Assembly (NCBI GenBank): GCA_000531095.1
Contig: HG799463.1
Coordinates: forward strand, 112,239-176,238
Direction: 5' to 3'
Length of the DNA: 64,000 nucleotides
DNA from: Gemmata massiliana
GTDB lineage: Bacteria; Planctomycetota; Planctomycetia; Gemmatales; Gemmataceae
Shown here: in pieces, positions 32,472 through 43,600 of the stretch
Layout: each line of letters starts with the position of its first letter
Numbering within the stretch: the stretch's first letter is position 1
The notes under the pieces: model-generated
What the model saw: the letters and a program-made list of their open reading frames with translations, nothing else
Told to the model about the DNA's origin: nothing
Databases searched by the model: none
Program-made: the position numbers and the translations under genes

Positions 32472-33734
32472 CTATTTCAATTGTCCCGCCTTCACGACCC
32501 CGCCCTGCATGACCGCAATGAACCGGGTGCGGTCTTCCAGTACGCTGATGTCCGCAAGCACGTCCCCGTCCACCACCAGCACGTCCCCGAGCTTTCCCGG
32601 TTCCAGTGTCCCGAATTCGGCCCCCCGCCCCATGATCTGCGCGCCCGTCCGCGTCGCACACGTGATGACTTCCAGCGGCGAGAACCCGACGTACTTCACG
32701 AAGAAACTCAGTTCGCGCGCGTAATCGCCGTGCGGATTCCATCCAAAACCAAAATCTCCACCCATGCCGAGGCGCCCGCCGGCCTTCAGGATCTTGCGGG
32801 CGCTTTCGGCCCCGCCCTCCAGCGTCTCCTTGTGTCCATCAATCACGCGCGGCGGTAACCGGAACTCCGGTCCGCGCTCGACGCTCGCCAGCTCGAAGTA
32901 CAGCGCCGGCACGCACGGCACGTCGCGCTTCAGGAGCAACTCCAGACCTTCGTCGTCGATGAACGTACCGTGCTCGATCGCGTCGTACCCGGCCCGCAGC
33001 GCGTTCTTGATCCCCTCGGTCGCCCGGCAGTGTCCCGTCACCTTCAACTTGTGGTTGTGCGCCGTGGACACGACCGCGTGCATCTCCTCGAACGTCATGC
33101 ACAGCGTGTGGTGGTCGTTCGTGTCCGGCGCGGCCGCGTCGCCGGTGGGGTACGTCTTCACCCACTCCACGCCGTCCTTCACCAACTTGCGCACCGCGGA
33201 CCGGGCCTCGTCCGGGCCGTTCACGAGCAGCACCAGCCCGTCCATCCCGATCTTGCGGAAGTCCGGGTTCCAGTCCATTAGCCCGCCGACGCCGCAGATC
33301 TCGCGCCCGCTCGCCGCGAGACGCGGACCCGGGCACAAATCCCCTTCGATGGCCTTCTTCAACCACACGTCGATGTTGAACAGACTCCCGCCGCTACGTG
33401 CGGCGGTGTACCCGCACTCGAGGGCCAGTTTCGCGTTCGCCGCGGCGAGCAGCGTGACGTACTCGACTGGGTACTTGATGTCGAGGTCTTCGAGCGCGGC
33501 CACATTGAAGTACGTGGGGTGGAAGTGGGCCTCCACGAGCCCCGGCATGATCGTACCCCCGCGCGCATCGATCCGCGTAGCCTCGGGTTCAACGGGCGGA
33601 GCCTCGCGCATCGGTCCCGCGAAACTGATGCGCCCGTCGCGGATCACGAGCGCGGCGTCGCGCACGGGCGGGCCGCCGTTGCCGTCGACGAGGGTGCCGT
33701 TTGTAATAGCAGTTGTGCCTGAAGCGAGTTTCAT
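32472..33734 (-). CDS. amidohydrolase-family metal-dependent hydrolase
   Basis: From ATG 33734 the 420-residue protein has the amidohydrolase layout: a beta start TAITNGTLVDGNGGPPVRD, the metal HxH in MPGLVEAHFHPTYF, a later TGHCRATEGIKNALRAG (His), DAIEHGTFIDDEG (His) and GGDFGFGWNPHG (Asp), then LEPGKLGDVLVVDGDVL. Members cleave C-N bonds in cyclic amides, ureas or similar, in the cytosol. The open frame runs on to 35015, but that is a shadow of the alpha/beta hydrolase and pseudogene. It follows the alpha/beta hydrolase gene by 20 bases, suggesting a shared catabolic step. Confidence 0.9.
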   Translation of the reverse strand: MKLASGTTAITNGTLVDGNGGPPVRDAALVIRDGRISFAGPMREAPPVEPEATRIDARGGTIMPGLVEAHFHPTYFNVAALEDLDIKYPVEYVTLLAAANAKLALECGYTAARSGGSLFNIDVWLKKAIEGDLCPGPRLAASGREICGVGGLMDWNPDFRKIGMDGLVLLVNGPDEARSAVRKLVKDGVEWVKTYPTGDAAAPDTNDHHTLCMTFEEMHAVVSTAHNHKLKVTGHCRATEGIKNALRAGYDAIEHGTFIDDEGLELLLKRDVPCVPALYFELASVERGPEFRLPPRVIDGHKETLEGGAESARKILKAGGRLGMGGDFGFGWNPHGDYARELSFFVKYVGFSPLEVITCATRTGAQIMGRGAEFGTLEPGKLGDVLVVDGDVLADISVLEDRTRFIAVMQGGVVKAGQLK

Positions 33735-33754
33735 GGGAGAGGTTCGCGTTGGGG

Positions 33755-34627
33755 CTAAAGCGAGTTCAAGAACGAGTGCAGTAACCGCAGCGTGCTCGGC
33801 GTGTCCTGCCAGTGAACCAGGTGGCCCACGGCGGGCAGATCCACCCGCGTGCAGTCGGGGAGTGCCGCGGCGAGCGGGTTCGCGTCTTCGGGCGGGAGCA
33901 TCCCGCCGTACAGCGGGTCCGCGACGATGAGCAGCGCCGGGCACTTCACCCGTTTCGCGATCGCGAACACGTCGTAGCCGTCGAGCCAGTGCTTTTTCAG
34001 CGGCGGGTCGAACACGCCCGGGTCGAGGTCGCGCAGACAGCGCGCGACAAAGCGCAGAGAGGCCGCGTCGCGGAAGTCGCCCAGGCGGATGGTTTCGCCC
34101 GGCTGCGCCCCGGGAACGCGCACGTCCGCGAACTCTCGCGCGACCGCGCTCGTGTCCTTTCGCCCCGCGAGTTTCTGCATCGCGGCCCAGATGGTGCCGT
34201 AGGGCGAGGTTTCGAGCGTCGCCAGGAACCGCGGTCCCGGTGGGTCGATCAGCACCACCGCCGTAACGAGATCCGGAACTTGCGCCGCGACGCCCATCGA
34301 TACGAGCGCGCCGAGCGAGTGACCGACCAACACGCATTTCTTGTGAGCGGCCTTCACCGCCGCGACGAGGTCCGGGACGTAGTCCGCGACGCGGTACGCG
34401 CCCGGGGTGCGTGTGGATTCGCCGTGCCCGCGGTGCGAGTATGCGTGAACGTGCCACCACGCCGTGAGGTCGCACAGAATCGGGCTGAAGTCCTCCCACC
34501 GGCGCGAGAGGCCGTGAACGAGCCACAATGATTGTTTCGCGACCGGCCCCGCGACGCCCCACAGCGCGGAATACTCTTCGTCGCTGCCCGTGGGGTTGAT
34601 AATGGGAATGCTGTCGGTGGTAAACAT
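33755..34627 (-). CDS. alpha/beta hydrolase
   Basis: Start ATG 34627 gives 290 residues. Visible are the oxyanion strand LWLVHGLSRRWEDF, YSHRGHGES, the nucleophile elbow VGHSLGALVSMG, ALLIVADPLYGGMLP for the acid, and the catalytic His in LPAVGHLVHWQDTP. This is a cytosolic serine hydrolase of the haloperoxidase/lactonase-like type. Paired with the amidohydrolase downstream (20 bases). The upstream frame to 34744 is repeat DNA. Confidence 0.88.
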   Translation of the reverse strand: MFTTDSIPIINPTGSDEEYSALWGVAGPVAKQSLWLVHGLSRRWEDFSPILCDLTAWWHVHAYSHRGHGESTRTPGAYRVADYVPDLVAAVKAAHKKCVLVGHSLGALVSMGVAAQVPDLVTAVVLIDPPGPRFLATLETSPYGTIWAAMQKLAGRKDTSAVAREFADVRVPGAQPGETIRLGDFRDAASLRFVARCLRDLDPGVFDPPLKKHWLDGYDVFAIAKRVKCPALLIVADPLYGGMLPPEDANPLAAALPDCTRVDLPAVGHLVHWQDTPSTLRLLHSFLNSL

Positions 34628-34686
34628 GGAGAGGCTCGTTCTGTTTGTAACCGCTTGCGGTGAGCGGTGAAAGCGCGATTTTACTC

Positions 34687-34741
34687 GTGGTACAGGCCTC
34701 TGGCCTGTGGGAAACGTCCACAGGCCAGAGGCCTGTACCAC
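34687..34741. repeat. 24-bp perfect inverted repeat (REP-like element)
   Basis: Arms 34687-34710 and 34718-34741 are perfect complements over 24 bases around the 7-base loop GAAACGT; each arm contains ACAGGCC and GGCCTGT sub-palindromes. The element sits between the alpha/beta hydrolase start and a decayed gene. Such CAGGCCTCTGGCCTG-type palindromes look like dispersed REP elements or miniature mobile units. No second copy was seen in the window. Confidence 0.8.
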
Positions 34742-34806
34742 CAAACCACAAAGCCACGCGCATCAATTCAACGGGTAACTGCAGGCGCACAGAGCAAGCC
34801 GCATTG

Positions 34807-35463
<657 letters not shown>

Positions 35464-35464
35464 C

Positions 35465-35593
35465 GGCTCAACGATCGTGACCGATGAGGGCGCGGCCGTG
35501 TTCCGCCTCGCCTACGCGCCGAAGGACAAAGTGTGGGTCGCGGTCGTGAAGCCCAAGATCGTCGTTCCGGCCGAAGAGGGCGATCCGAAATAG
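35465..35593 (+). pseudogene. C-terminal remnant of an unknown plus-strand gene
   Basis: An open frame without a start ends at TAG 35591 and encodes IVTDEGAAVFRLAYAPKD followed by VWVAVVKPKIVVPAEEG. GC-rich third positions and an antiparallel-strand pattern look like true coding sequence. Its upstream part is replaced at about 35465 by the oppositely oriented oxidoreductase remnant, so a deletion or inversion joined two gene tails. The strong terminator at 35627 fits as its original end. Confidence 0.5.
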
Positions 35594-35626
35594 CGACTGC
35601 CGCGTGAAGCAAAGTTAGAATCGCAA

Positions 35627-35660
35627 AAAGGAAGCTCCTGAAACGTCAGGAGCTTCCTTT
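35627..35660. terminator. bidirectional intrinsic terminator
   Basis: A 14-bp perfect stem (35627-35640 with 35647-35660, loop AAACGT) has A/T runs on both sides, giving a U-tract in either direction (TTTCTTTTA on plus, TTTCCTTTTTG-type on minus). It ends the alcohol dehydrogenase transcript and the plus-strand remnant. Confidence 0.85.
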
Positions 35661-35689
35661 CTTTTACGGTCTCCAATGCCCGCCGTCAT

Positions 35690-36859
35690 TTACGGCTTCA
35701 AGACGACCTTCACGCACTCGTCCTTCTTCGTCGCGAATTCAGCGTAGGCTTCCGCCGCTTGCGACAGGTTGTACCGGTGCGTGATGACGAACGACGGATC
35801 AATGTCGCCGCGCTCGATGCGGCTCATGAGCGGCTTCAGGTACTTGTGGACGTGCGTTTGCCCCATCTTGAAAGTGAGGCCCTTGGCGAACGCCGCACCC
35901 ATCGGCAGCTTGTCGAGCAGCCCGCCGTACACGCCGGGGATCGAGACCGTTCCTCCCTTGCGGCACGCCATGATCGCCATCCGAAGGGCCGTCGGCCGGT
36001 CGGTCGCCAGATAGGTCGCAGTCTTCACGCGGTCGTAGAACCCCGCGATCCCGTTCCCGTGGGCCTCCATCCCGACCGCGTCGATGCACGAGTCCGGCCC
36101 GCGCCCGGCGGTCGCCTCGTCGAGCCAGCGGAGCAGGTCCACGTTCTCGAAGTTGACCGTTTCGGCCCCGCACAACTCGCGTGCCTTCTTCAGCCGCCCC
36201 TCGACCGAGTCGATCCCGATCACCCGGGCCGCGCCGAGCATGAACGCGCTCTTGATCGCGAACAAACCGACCGGGCCGCACCCCCACACCGCGACCGTGT
36301 CGCCCGGTTCGATGTTGCAGTTCTCCGCGGCCATGTACCCGGTCGGGAAGATGTCCGAAAGGAACAGCACCTGCTCGTCCGAGAGGTGCGAGGGAACCTG
36401 AACCGGGCCGACATCGGCGAACGGCACGCGGACGTACTCGGCCTGCCCGCCCGCGAACCCGCCCATCATGTGCGAGTACCCGAACAGCCCGCTGCCGGAG
36501 TAGGCGTACATGGTCTCCGCGACTTCCGCCTTCGGGTTCGAGTTGTCGCACAGGGAAAAGAACTGTTTCTTGCAGAAGAAGCACCCGCCGCACGCGATGG
36601 TGAACGGCACCACCACGCGGTCGCCCTTCCGCAAGTTGGTTACGTCGCGCCCGGTCTCGACCACTTCGCCCATGAACTCGTGACCGAGGATGTCCCCGGC
36701 CTGCATGGTCGGGATGTACCCGTCGTACAGGTGCAGATCGGACCCGCAGATAGCAGTCGTGGTGATCCGGATGATCGCGTCCCGCGAGTTGGTGATCTTC
36801 GGGTCCGGAACCCGTTCGACCGCCACATCTTTCTTCCCGCGCCAGCACAAGGCTCGCAT
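35690..36859 (-). CDS. zinc-dependent alcohol dehydrogenase (formaldehyde-dehydrogenase-like)
   Basis: From ATG 36859 the protein has 389 residues. Catalytic zinc ligands appear in [12 protein letters not shown] (Cys) and [12 protein letters not shown] (His, Glu). The structural zinc loop is [17 protein letters not shown], and the NAD site is [13 protein letters not shown] with Asp at [12 protein letters not shown] for NAD preference. It resembles glutathione-independent formaldehyde dehydrogenases and threonine-dehydrogenase-like MDR proteins. The open frame to 38170 is a shadow. The SRPBCC gene lies 32 bases upstream; the two are probably co-transcribed. Confidence 0.92.
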   Translation of the reverse strand: MRALCWRGKKDVAVERVPDPKITNSRDAIIRITTTAICGSDLHLYDGYIPTMQAGDILGHEFMGEVVETGRDVTNLRKGDRVVVPFTIACGGCFFCKKQFFSLCDNSNPKAEVAETMYAYSGSGLFGYSHMMGGFAGGQAEYVRVPFADVGPVQVPSHLSDEQVLFLSDIFPTGYMAAENCNIEPGDTVAVWGCGPVGLFAIKSAFMLGAARVIGIDSVEGRLKKARELCGAETVNFENVDLLRWLDEATAGRGPDSCIDAVGMEAHGNGIAGFYDRVKTATYLATDRPTALRMAIMACRKGGTVSIPGVYGGLLDKLPMGAAFAKGLTFKMGQTHVHKYLKPLMSRIERGDIDPSFVITHRYNLSQAAEAYAEFATKKDECVKVVLKP

Positions 36860-36891
36860 TGGTTGTGTCCTCTCTGGAAGTTTGTGGAGAG

Positions 36892-37671
36892 TTAGCGCTT
36901 TCCGTGGGGTTGGCCGTAAGTGGTGGGGATCTCGCCGGTTTCGAGGATCTGGCGGAACCGGCGCATGTCGGCTTTGATTTGCGCTTCCGGGGACTGGCCG
37001 ATCAGCTTCGCGAGCGCGGTGCCCACTTTGCCGCCCGGGGGATCGTACTTCAGGCTCACGCGCACCTCGGTCCCGCGGCCGTGCGGTAGCTCCTTGAAGT
37101 GGACCGAACCGGTCGTGTCCACGTCCGCGCCGTCGAGCGAGCGCCACGAGATCACCTGGTTCGGACGGTCCGCGACGATCTCCGCGTCCCATTCCACCTT
37201 GATGCCCAGCGGTCCGCGTGCGATCCAGTGCGAGCGGTTGTCGGTGGTCGTGTCCACATCCAACAAGTGCGTCATAAAGCGCGAGAGGTTCTCGAAGTCG
37301 CGCCAGAACCGGTACACGTCGGCCACCGGCTTGTTCACGGTGATCGCGTGTTCGATCTTCGTACCGTGACCGGCGGCAATGGCCGTTTGAGACTTCGTCG
37401 AGTCCGATGTGCTGACGCCGAGGGTCTGATACAGCGTGCAGTTCCCGGTCGCGCCGCGATAGATCAGCCCAGCGCCAAGCAGCGACGACAGCAACGTCGG
37501 CCCGCGCCCGAACCCGAACACTGCGAGTGCGCCGCCACCGGCAAGTGACAACCAGCGCTCGTTGCTGCCCACGTTCGTGCGCGCTTGCGGAAGCCGGTTT
37601 ATAGCCCGCGCGACGCCGGACTTGGGACCGGCAGCAGACTTGACCGATGTGGTCAGCAGGGTACTGGCCAT
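36892..37671 (-). CDS. SRPBCC-domain protein with N-terminal DUF2892 membrane segment
   Basis: A 259-residue protein. Residues ~38-80 form a two-helix DUF2892/YgaP-like membrane hairpin ([34 protein letters not shown]), and residues ~105-240 form a SRPBCC/cyclase-dehydrase domain ([49 protein letters not shown]). SRPBCC domains have a deep lipid or hydrophobic pocket. Co-directional with the downstream alcohol dehydrogenase, a pairing I have seen as common in soil bacteria; its role there is unclear. Confidence 0.88.
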   Translation of the reverse strand: MASTLLTTSVKSAAGPKSGVARAINRLPQARTNVGSNERWLSLAGGGALAVFGFGRGPTLLSSLLGAGLIYRGATGNCTLYQTLGVSTSDSTKSQTAIAAGHGTKIEHAITVNKPVADVYRFWRDFENLSRFMTHLLDVDTTTDNRSHWIARGPLGIKVEWDAEIVADRPNQVISWRSLDGADVDTTGSVHFKELPHGRGTEVRVSLKYDPPGGKVGTALAKLIGQSPEAQIKADMRRFRQILETGEIPTTYGQPHGKR

Positions 37672-37949
37672 GAATTACCTCGGGATGCGACTGGGGCGGA
37701 CGCGCCAACTCGGGTGCAATCGGGGTGCCGTGATCCGTCCGATCGCGCGGACCGGCAAAAGGCTTCAAATCGTGTGAGGAGAGTGCGAGGGCAACAGCAA
37801 CGCGCATCGATTCGCGCATGTTCGGGTGCGACGGGGCGCGATCGGGTATGTCACGCGATTGTTCGTGTGCTGGAACGAATAGACTCGACGGCGGCACTCG
37901 AATTGCTGCCCGTAATGTGACGTACCCTTCGCCCACGGGGATTCTTCTG

Positions 37950-38993
37950 ATGAAGCGCGCACTTCTGCTCACGGGACTCGGCGCAGTGGGGTATCTCGCG
38001 TACCGCGCGCTAAAACCGCGGTACGACTTCCGCAACAAGCACGTTCTCATTACCGGCGGGTCACGCGGTCTGGGCCTCGTCATGGCCCGGCAACTCGCCG
38101 ACGCGGGCGCGCGGATCTCGATCTGTAGCCGCGAACCGAACGAACTACTGTGTGCGGTGGACGACCTCAACCGGTACGGCGAGCGGATCGTTGCGGTCGA
38201 GTGTGACGTGACGAATCGCGATCGCGTGCGCGAGTTCGTGGCTTACACGCAGCTCCGGAACGGCCCAGTCGATGTACTGGTCAACAACGCGGGTGTCATT
38301 CAGGTCGGGCCGTTCGACGAAATGCGCGAGGAAGATTTCGCCCAGTCGCTCGCGACGCACTTCTGGGCGGCTCTTTACACCACGCTCGCAGTGCTCCCGG
38401 AAATGAAAGCGCGGCGCACGGGGCGCATCGTGAACATCGCCTCGTTCGGCGGGAAGGTCGCGGTGCCGCACCTGCTCCCGTATTCGGCGGGTAAGTTCGC
38501 GCTGGTTGGGTTCTCGAACGGGTTGCGGAGCGAATTACAGCAACACGGGATCGTAGTAACAACCGTGTGCCCCGGGCTGATGCAGACGGGGAGCCACTTG
38601 AACGCGGACTTCAAGGGGCGAAACGAAGAAGAATACGCTTGGTTCGCGACCGGCAACGCGGTACCGGGGTTCTCGATGACCGCGGAGACGGCCGCGTCGA
38701 AGATAATCTCCGCATGCGCGCGGGGAGATGCGGAACTGGTGCTCGGGTTGCCCGCAAAACTGACAGTCGCGTTCCAGGCGCTCTGCCCAAACTTGATGGC
38801 CGATATTCTCGCGCTCACCAACGATCACATTCTCCCCGAACCGGGCGGCATCGGTACCGCGACCGCGAAGGGAAAGCACAGCCGGGGCGCGTTACCCGAC
38901 GCGGTCACCGCACGAACCGATCGCGCCGCCGCACGGAACAACGAAGTTGCGGGTGCCGGTGCTCCCCCTCCACTCCCGCTACCGTCTTCCTGA
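37950..38993 (+). CDS. membrane-anchored short-chain dehydrogenase
   Basis: ATG 37950 gives 347 residues. An N-terminal hydrophobic segment ([17 protein letters not shown]) could anchor it to the membrane. The SDR core has [17 protein letters not shown] for cofactor, NNAGVIQVG, catalytic Ser in [12 protein letters not shown] and [12 protein letters not shown] Pro/Ala-rich tail follows residue ~320. The larger frame back to 37818 lacks family similarity. Divergent from the SRPBCC/alcohol dehydrogenase unit. Confidence 0.9.
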   Translation: MKRALLLTGLGAVGYLAYRALKPRYDFRNKHVLITGGSRGLGLVMARQLADAGARISICSREPNELLCAVDDLNRYGERIVAVECDVTNRDRVREFVAYTQLRNGPVDVLVNNAGVIQVGPFDEMREEDFAQSLATHFWAALYTTLAVLPEMKARRTGRIVNIASFGGKVAVPHLLPYSAGKFALVGFSNGLRSELQQHGIVVTTVCPGLMQTGSHLNADFKGRNEEEYAWFATGNAVPGFSMTAETAASKIISACARGDAELVLGLPAKLTVAFQALCPNLMADILALTNDHILPEPGGIGTATAKGKHSRGALPDAVTARTDRAAARNNEVAGAGAPPPLPLPSS

Positions 38994-39009
38994 CTTTGCG
39001 GTATGAGTT

Positions 39010-40179
39010 TCACTCGGGCTCGTCCTCGCTCGCGAAGCGAGAAAGAATACTTCGGATCGGTCCGTCTTTGGAATCCATGTCACCACAGAAACGGCGCAGG
39101 TGTTCCGGAACATCTGCGTAAGCCCGACGCAGAACCAGTCGCTGTTCACGGGTCGGGTCCGACCGGTACGCTTGGTGCGCCTCGATACAGCGCTGAACCG
39201 CACCCGGGCGGCCGTTCAACTGATCGAGGATGTCGGCCGCCTCGCGCAGGCGCTCGGTAGATTTAGTGGACCAGTACCCTTCCCCGGCCTGGAAGCGCCC
39301 GAGCCCGTCCAAAGTGACCCACGCGCCTTCCGGCACCGATAGGACCAATTTCTTCTGCTCGAACATCTCCGCCACGGCCTCTAGTGGCCGCAGCTCGTTG
39401 GCGTACCCGAGTTGCGAAAGTCCATCGGCGTAAATGAGCCACCGGCGCAGCCGGTACCCGTCCGGAACGACTTCCAGTACGGGTAATTCCCCTCCCAGTA
39501 TCTCATCCCCGGTCGGGGAAACGCGGTACGGTTTCCCGTTAACCAATCCGAGTTTGGCGTATCGGCCCCCTTTGCGGATTTCGGTCGCGTTCCCCTGCAT
39601 ATTGAGCAGACCTTCCCGCATGGGGTTCAGCTCGCGCAGTGCGTCCATTACCTGATGTTTGATGTCACTGCGGCTACACTCCCAGTGCGCGGAAAGCACG
39701 CGGGCCTGGCCCAGATTGTGAATATTGAGGATGCCCCCGATCCGGGCCTCGGGCACTACCCACCCCTGAGCCAGTTTGTCCCGGAACAGGTCCACATCGA
39801 CGAAGCCCCAACAGTTAATTGCGCCGTCGGCGTACACGTCGACCGTCGAGAGGAAGTAACTGCCGTTGTGAATGAACGCCGGGATCGCTTTGCCGTAGGT
39901 CTTGGGGGTTGGTTTCGTTCGGACGAGCCTCCAACCGGGCGACGGCCGATCCATTTGCGTCAACCAGCGCGCGTCGAACCCCGCACGCGCCTGATGCAGC
40001 CGTTCGCGCTGTCGACGAGTTCGGGCATCGGGTTCGGTCCGGTGCCACTCGACCTCGGCCCGCACGAACGCGGCCCGCGGGTCGCCGCGCTCCTCCAGCC
40101 AATCGGCGTAGACCAGCCGCAACGTGTCGTCCTCGGGATTCGCGAGTAACCCGTGAAGAAAGGCCAGTTCCTCGGACAT
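39010..40179 (-). CDS. TIGR02996-domain protein
   Basis: The conserved start MSEELAFLHGLLANPEDDTL at ATG 40179, followed by LVYADWLEERGDPRAAFVR, is the TIGR02996 domain, almost restricted to Gemmata-like and Myxococcus-like bacteria. The protein has 389 residues. The remaining part is not a leucine-rich repeat as often seen, but a mixed region with NIHNLGQARVLSAHWECS and a C-terminal helical DILDQLNGRPGAVQRCIEAH. Function unknown. Convergent with the SDR gene (17 bases between stops). Confidence 0.88.
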   Translation of the reverse strand: MSEELAFLHGLLANPEDDTLRLVYADWLEERGDPRAAFVRAEVEWHRTEPDARTRRQRERLHQARAGFDARWLTQMDRPSPGWRLVRTKPTPKTYGKAIPAFIHNGSYFLSTVDVYADGAINCWGFVDVDLFRDKLAQGWVVPEARIGGILNIHNLGQARVLSAHWECSRSDIKHQVMDALRELNPMREGLLNMQGNATEIRKGGRYAKLGLVNGKPYRVSPTGDEILGGELPVLEVVPDGYRLRRWLIYADGLSQLGYANELRPLEAVAEMFEQKKLVLSVPEGAWVTLDGLGRFQAGEGYWSTKSTERLREAADILDQLNGRPGAVQRCIEAHQAYRSDPTREQRLVLRRAYADVPEHLRRFCGDMDSKDGPIRSILSRFASEDEPE

Positions 40180-40487
40180 GATTCGTGCCTCGAATTGGTG
40201 TCCTGCCATTCATCGTCTCACGACACGTCGGCGCCCTCAACGGTCAGAGCGAGGTGCGTCCCCAAAAACCTTCCCTACCTCAATTTGCCACAACTGAACT
40301 TGCGTATATTTTGCGATGTGGTAACATCGTTTAAATGGGAGGGATATTCTCTCGAATCCGCGCGACGAGCTTTACGCGATTCGGGACTCAAAAGTTGAAA
40401 TCTCGGAGTAAAATTTCGTGCGCGACATTATCGCCGCAACCACCATCCAAAAAAGCAATTACGTCAACCAACACGAGCTAGACGAGA
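40180..40487. other. intergenic region, no gene seen
   Basis: About 310 bases upstream of the TIGR02996 gene. Part of it (40270-40450) is AT-richer than average. No RNA gene or strong hairpin is visible. The 26-bp element and the ECF-type motif listed separately occupy the rest of the gap before 40622. Confidence 0.4.
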
Positions 40488-40513
40488 CCCAAAATGTTAG
40501 CAAATGTTAGCCG
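40488..40513 (-). repeat. 26-bp intergenic element, copy 2
   Basis: On the minus strand this matches the element at 27654-27679 in 25 of 26 positions, including both GCTAACATT units. It lies about 310 bases upstream of the TIGR02996 gene in its own orientation and 108 bases before the large ECF gene. Confidence 0.75.
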
Positions 40514-40546
40514 TCGCCCGGTCCGACGAGAAGCCCCGGAGGTGAT

Positions 40547-40562
40547 GTGAAACAAAATTGTG
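40547..40562 (+). promoter_or_regulatory. motif shared upstream of two ECF sigma genes, copy 2
   Basis: GTGAAACAAAATTGTG starts 75 bases upstream of the 1067-residue ECF gene. It resembles GTGAAAAAATCGTG at 30681-30694, which has almost the same position relative to the other ECF gene. Candidate autoregulatory promoter element. Confidence 0.4.
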
Positions 40563-40621
40563 CGACGCGCGGAGCATCTGCCACACACTATTCGGGCGAA
40601 CCGTAACTCGGAGGGTCGATC

Positions 40622-43600
40622 ATGCCCCGCTCCGCAGTCGCGCTCGTGCGATTCGCCGCTCCGCCCACGTCTCGAACGACGGACGGGCAGTTGCTCCGCA
40701 TGTTCGTAGCCGCGCGCACCGATGACGCATTTGCCGAGTTGGTCCGGCGGCACGGGCCGATGGTGCTCGCAGTGTGTCACCGGGTGCTCGCAAACCCGCA
40801 CGACGCCGAAGACGCCTTCCAAGCCGTGTTCCTTGTACTGGCCCGCAAAGCGGGCGCGGTTCGCGGGTCGAACGTCGCGGGGTGGCTCTACAGCGTCGCG
40901 GTGCGAACCGCACGAGGAGTGCGCATCATGCGGGACCGGCGAAAGCACGTCGTCGCGAGTCAGAGTGCCAGAATCAGCGCCCCCACGATTCCGGACGACA
41001 CCCTCGTTGTCACGGAGCAAGCGGCCATCATCGACGAAGAACTGGCGAAGCTCCCCGAACTGCTGCGCGAAGCGCTCGTGCTGTGCGAACTGCACGGGCT
41101 GTCCCGCAGACAGGCCGCGCTCGAACTCGGGATCGCCGAAGGGACGCTCTCCAGCCGGCTCGCTGCGGCAAAGCGGAAGCTCGCAGAACGCCTCTCGGCC
41201 CGTGGAGTTACGGCCACCGCCGCACTAAGTATGCTGCTCTCTTCCGCCACAGTTTCGGCCGGCCTGCTCCGGACCACGACGGCCGCCGTTCGCGGCGCAG
41301 CGGGAAGTGTGGCGAACGCGGCCGCAGCCACGGTCCTCAAGGGGATGCTGTTCGACCAACTCCGGTCCGTTGCGCTCACTACCGTGCTACTCGCCACCGT
41401 TGTGTGCGGTGGGTACGCGATGACCGCCGCGCCCGGTTCCCCGCCAGAAGCAACGCCCACCGCTCCTGCACCACGACTCGCCGAAGACCCCGCCGCGCCA
41501 CTCGTGAAGCAGCTCGGCAGCGAAGACTTCAACGAGCGCGAGGTTGCAGATAAAGAGCTGCGCAAACTCGGACTCAAAGCCGAAGCCGCACTCAAAGTCG
41601 GACTGAAGGCCGAGAACCCCGAAGTCCGGGCGCGTTCTGCTGCGATCCTCACCGCCGTTCGCAAATCTGCACTCGAAGAACTGGCGAAGACCTTCGACCC
41701 CAAAGCCGACGGCGAGCCAACTCACCCCGTCTGGAAGCGCTACCGGGCCATTGCCGGAAACACCCCTGCGAGTCGCGAGTTGTTCGCCCTGATCGTTAAG
41801 CACGCGGACTGGCTGCACCGACTCGGCACCGCGGAAACCGGTCCCGAATCGGCCGAACAACAATACCGCGAAGCAATGGTTCAAATGGGCCGGCATTTCC
41901 TGGGCAACATGCGCGTGTTTTTCGAGATCCCAGTGTGGCCGTGTGATTACGGCCAAGAAACCGCGTATTTGATGCTCCTCGGCAGTTACCCCGGCACCGA
42001 AAAGGCGCGGTCCAAATGCGTAGGCGATGAGGCTGAACTGTTCTTGCACGGCGAGGGGCGCATCCATTTCGCACGCGGATTGGAACTCGGGCTTCAGGGT
42101 AAGACGCTCGAACAGAGCCCCAAGTTTCGCCCCGATACAGTTGATGCAGTGCCGGGAACGAATCGCGTTTTTGGAAAATTGCTCGCGTCGTGGCTCACCC
42201 ACCGGACCGAACCGGCCGTCATCTACTGCGCTCTCGAACTGGCCGTGAAATGGCGCACCGCAGACGTGTTGCCTGCGGCACGAACCATCGCGGCCGACAA
42301 GGAGCGCGGACCGGATGCCCGGTGCGCCGCCCTGCACGCCGTTGCCCAGTTCGGTACCATCGCAGACCTACCGCTATTCGCCCCGCTCTACGACGACCCA
42401 ACGGGTCTCGTCGTTCCCCCTCCGCCGTCGATCGGACTCGGCCCGCGCTCGCGCCGCATGCAGGTTCGCGACCACGCCGTCGGTCTCGCGCTCCTGCTGT
42501 GCGACCGAGACCCGTTCGAGTTCGGGTTCCCCTACGCGCAGAACCGTTTCGCCCGCGAGAACGGTCGCCCGGTCGTCGCGGTCTACGTCGGAGAGCCGTT
42601 CGGCTTCCCCAATGAGGAAGCACGGACCGCGGCTCACACCAAAGCCCGTGCGTTCCTCGACAAGCAAAAAGACGCACCGAAGCCGGACCCGGCCCACATG
42701 AAGCTCATCGAACGGCTCGGCAGCGAGGATTTCGCCGAGCGCGAGGCCGCACACAAGCAACTGAAAGAACTCGGCTCGAAAGCCCGAGCTGCCCTCGAAG
42801 CGGGGATCAAATCCGGGAACGCGGAGATCGTGAAGTGGTGCCGCGAACTGCTCGACCAACTGACTCGCGCCGAGTTCGACGCGACGCACTGGCCGCGGTT
42901 CGCAAAAGTGATCGGTGACGACAAGCCGAGTCGTGCCCTTTTCGAGCGCATCCGGAGTCTGCCGCGCAACGTCGAACTACTCGACGCGGTCGCAGCGAAC
43001 CCGAACGCAGCCGGCAAACACTACCACGATCGCTGGGCCGAACTGAACAAGACCGCGCGCGTCCCGATCGGGGTCGGCTCGTTCCAGCTCGTAGCCGCGC
43101 CGCTCGCGGACGTGGTGGGGTGGATGTATTTGGGCACCTTCCCCGGCGCCGAAGGAGCGTTCAACACCTCACACAGCATCGATTTTCTTCCCGGTGGGAA
43201 GCACTCAAACGACGCAATTGCGGCCGCACTCAAGGACAAAACGGTCGCGCCCGCAGTTCGTCAACTCGTCGGTAAGTGGACCGCGGCGCGGGTCGATTAC
43301 ACCGGGCGCGCGTATGGCTTTCAACTCGCGCTCGATTTCGGCATCGAAGAGGTGCTCTCGGCCGCTCGCGAAACCGTTCGCGCGAAAGTTAAAGACGACC
43401 CGTACCCCGGAAACACGGCGCAGAACGTCCGGCTCGCAATCCTCGTTGTTGGCAAGCTCGGCTCGAAGGACGATCTCCCGCTATTGGAAGTGCACTCAGC
43501 AAACGATACCCAGTGCGGCGTCTTCCTTCACGATCCGCCAGAGAAGCCGGGCGAACCGGTCTTACGCATCTACCGGCGCGCCGTTGAGGGCCAGGACACC

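Noticed and set aside
35690-38170. 826-residue open frame upstream of the alcohol dehydrogenase
   Set aside because: Residues before ATG 36859 are an antisense or other-frame shadow of the SRPBCC and SDR genes.
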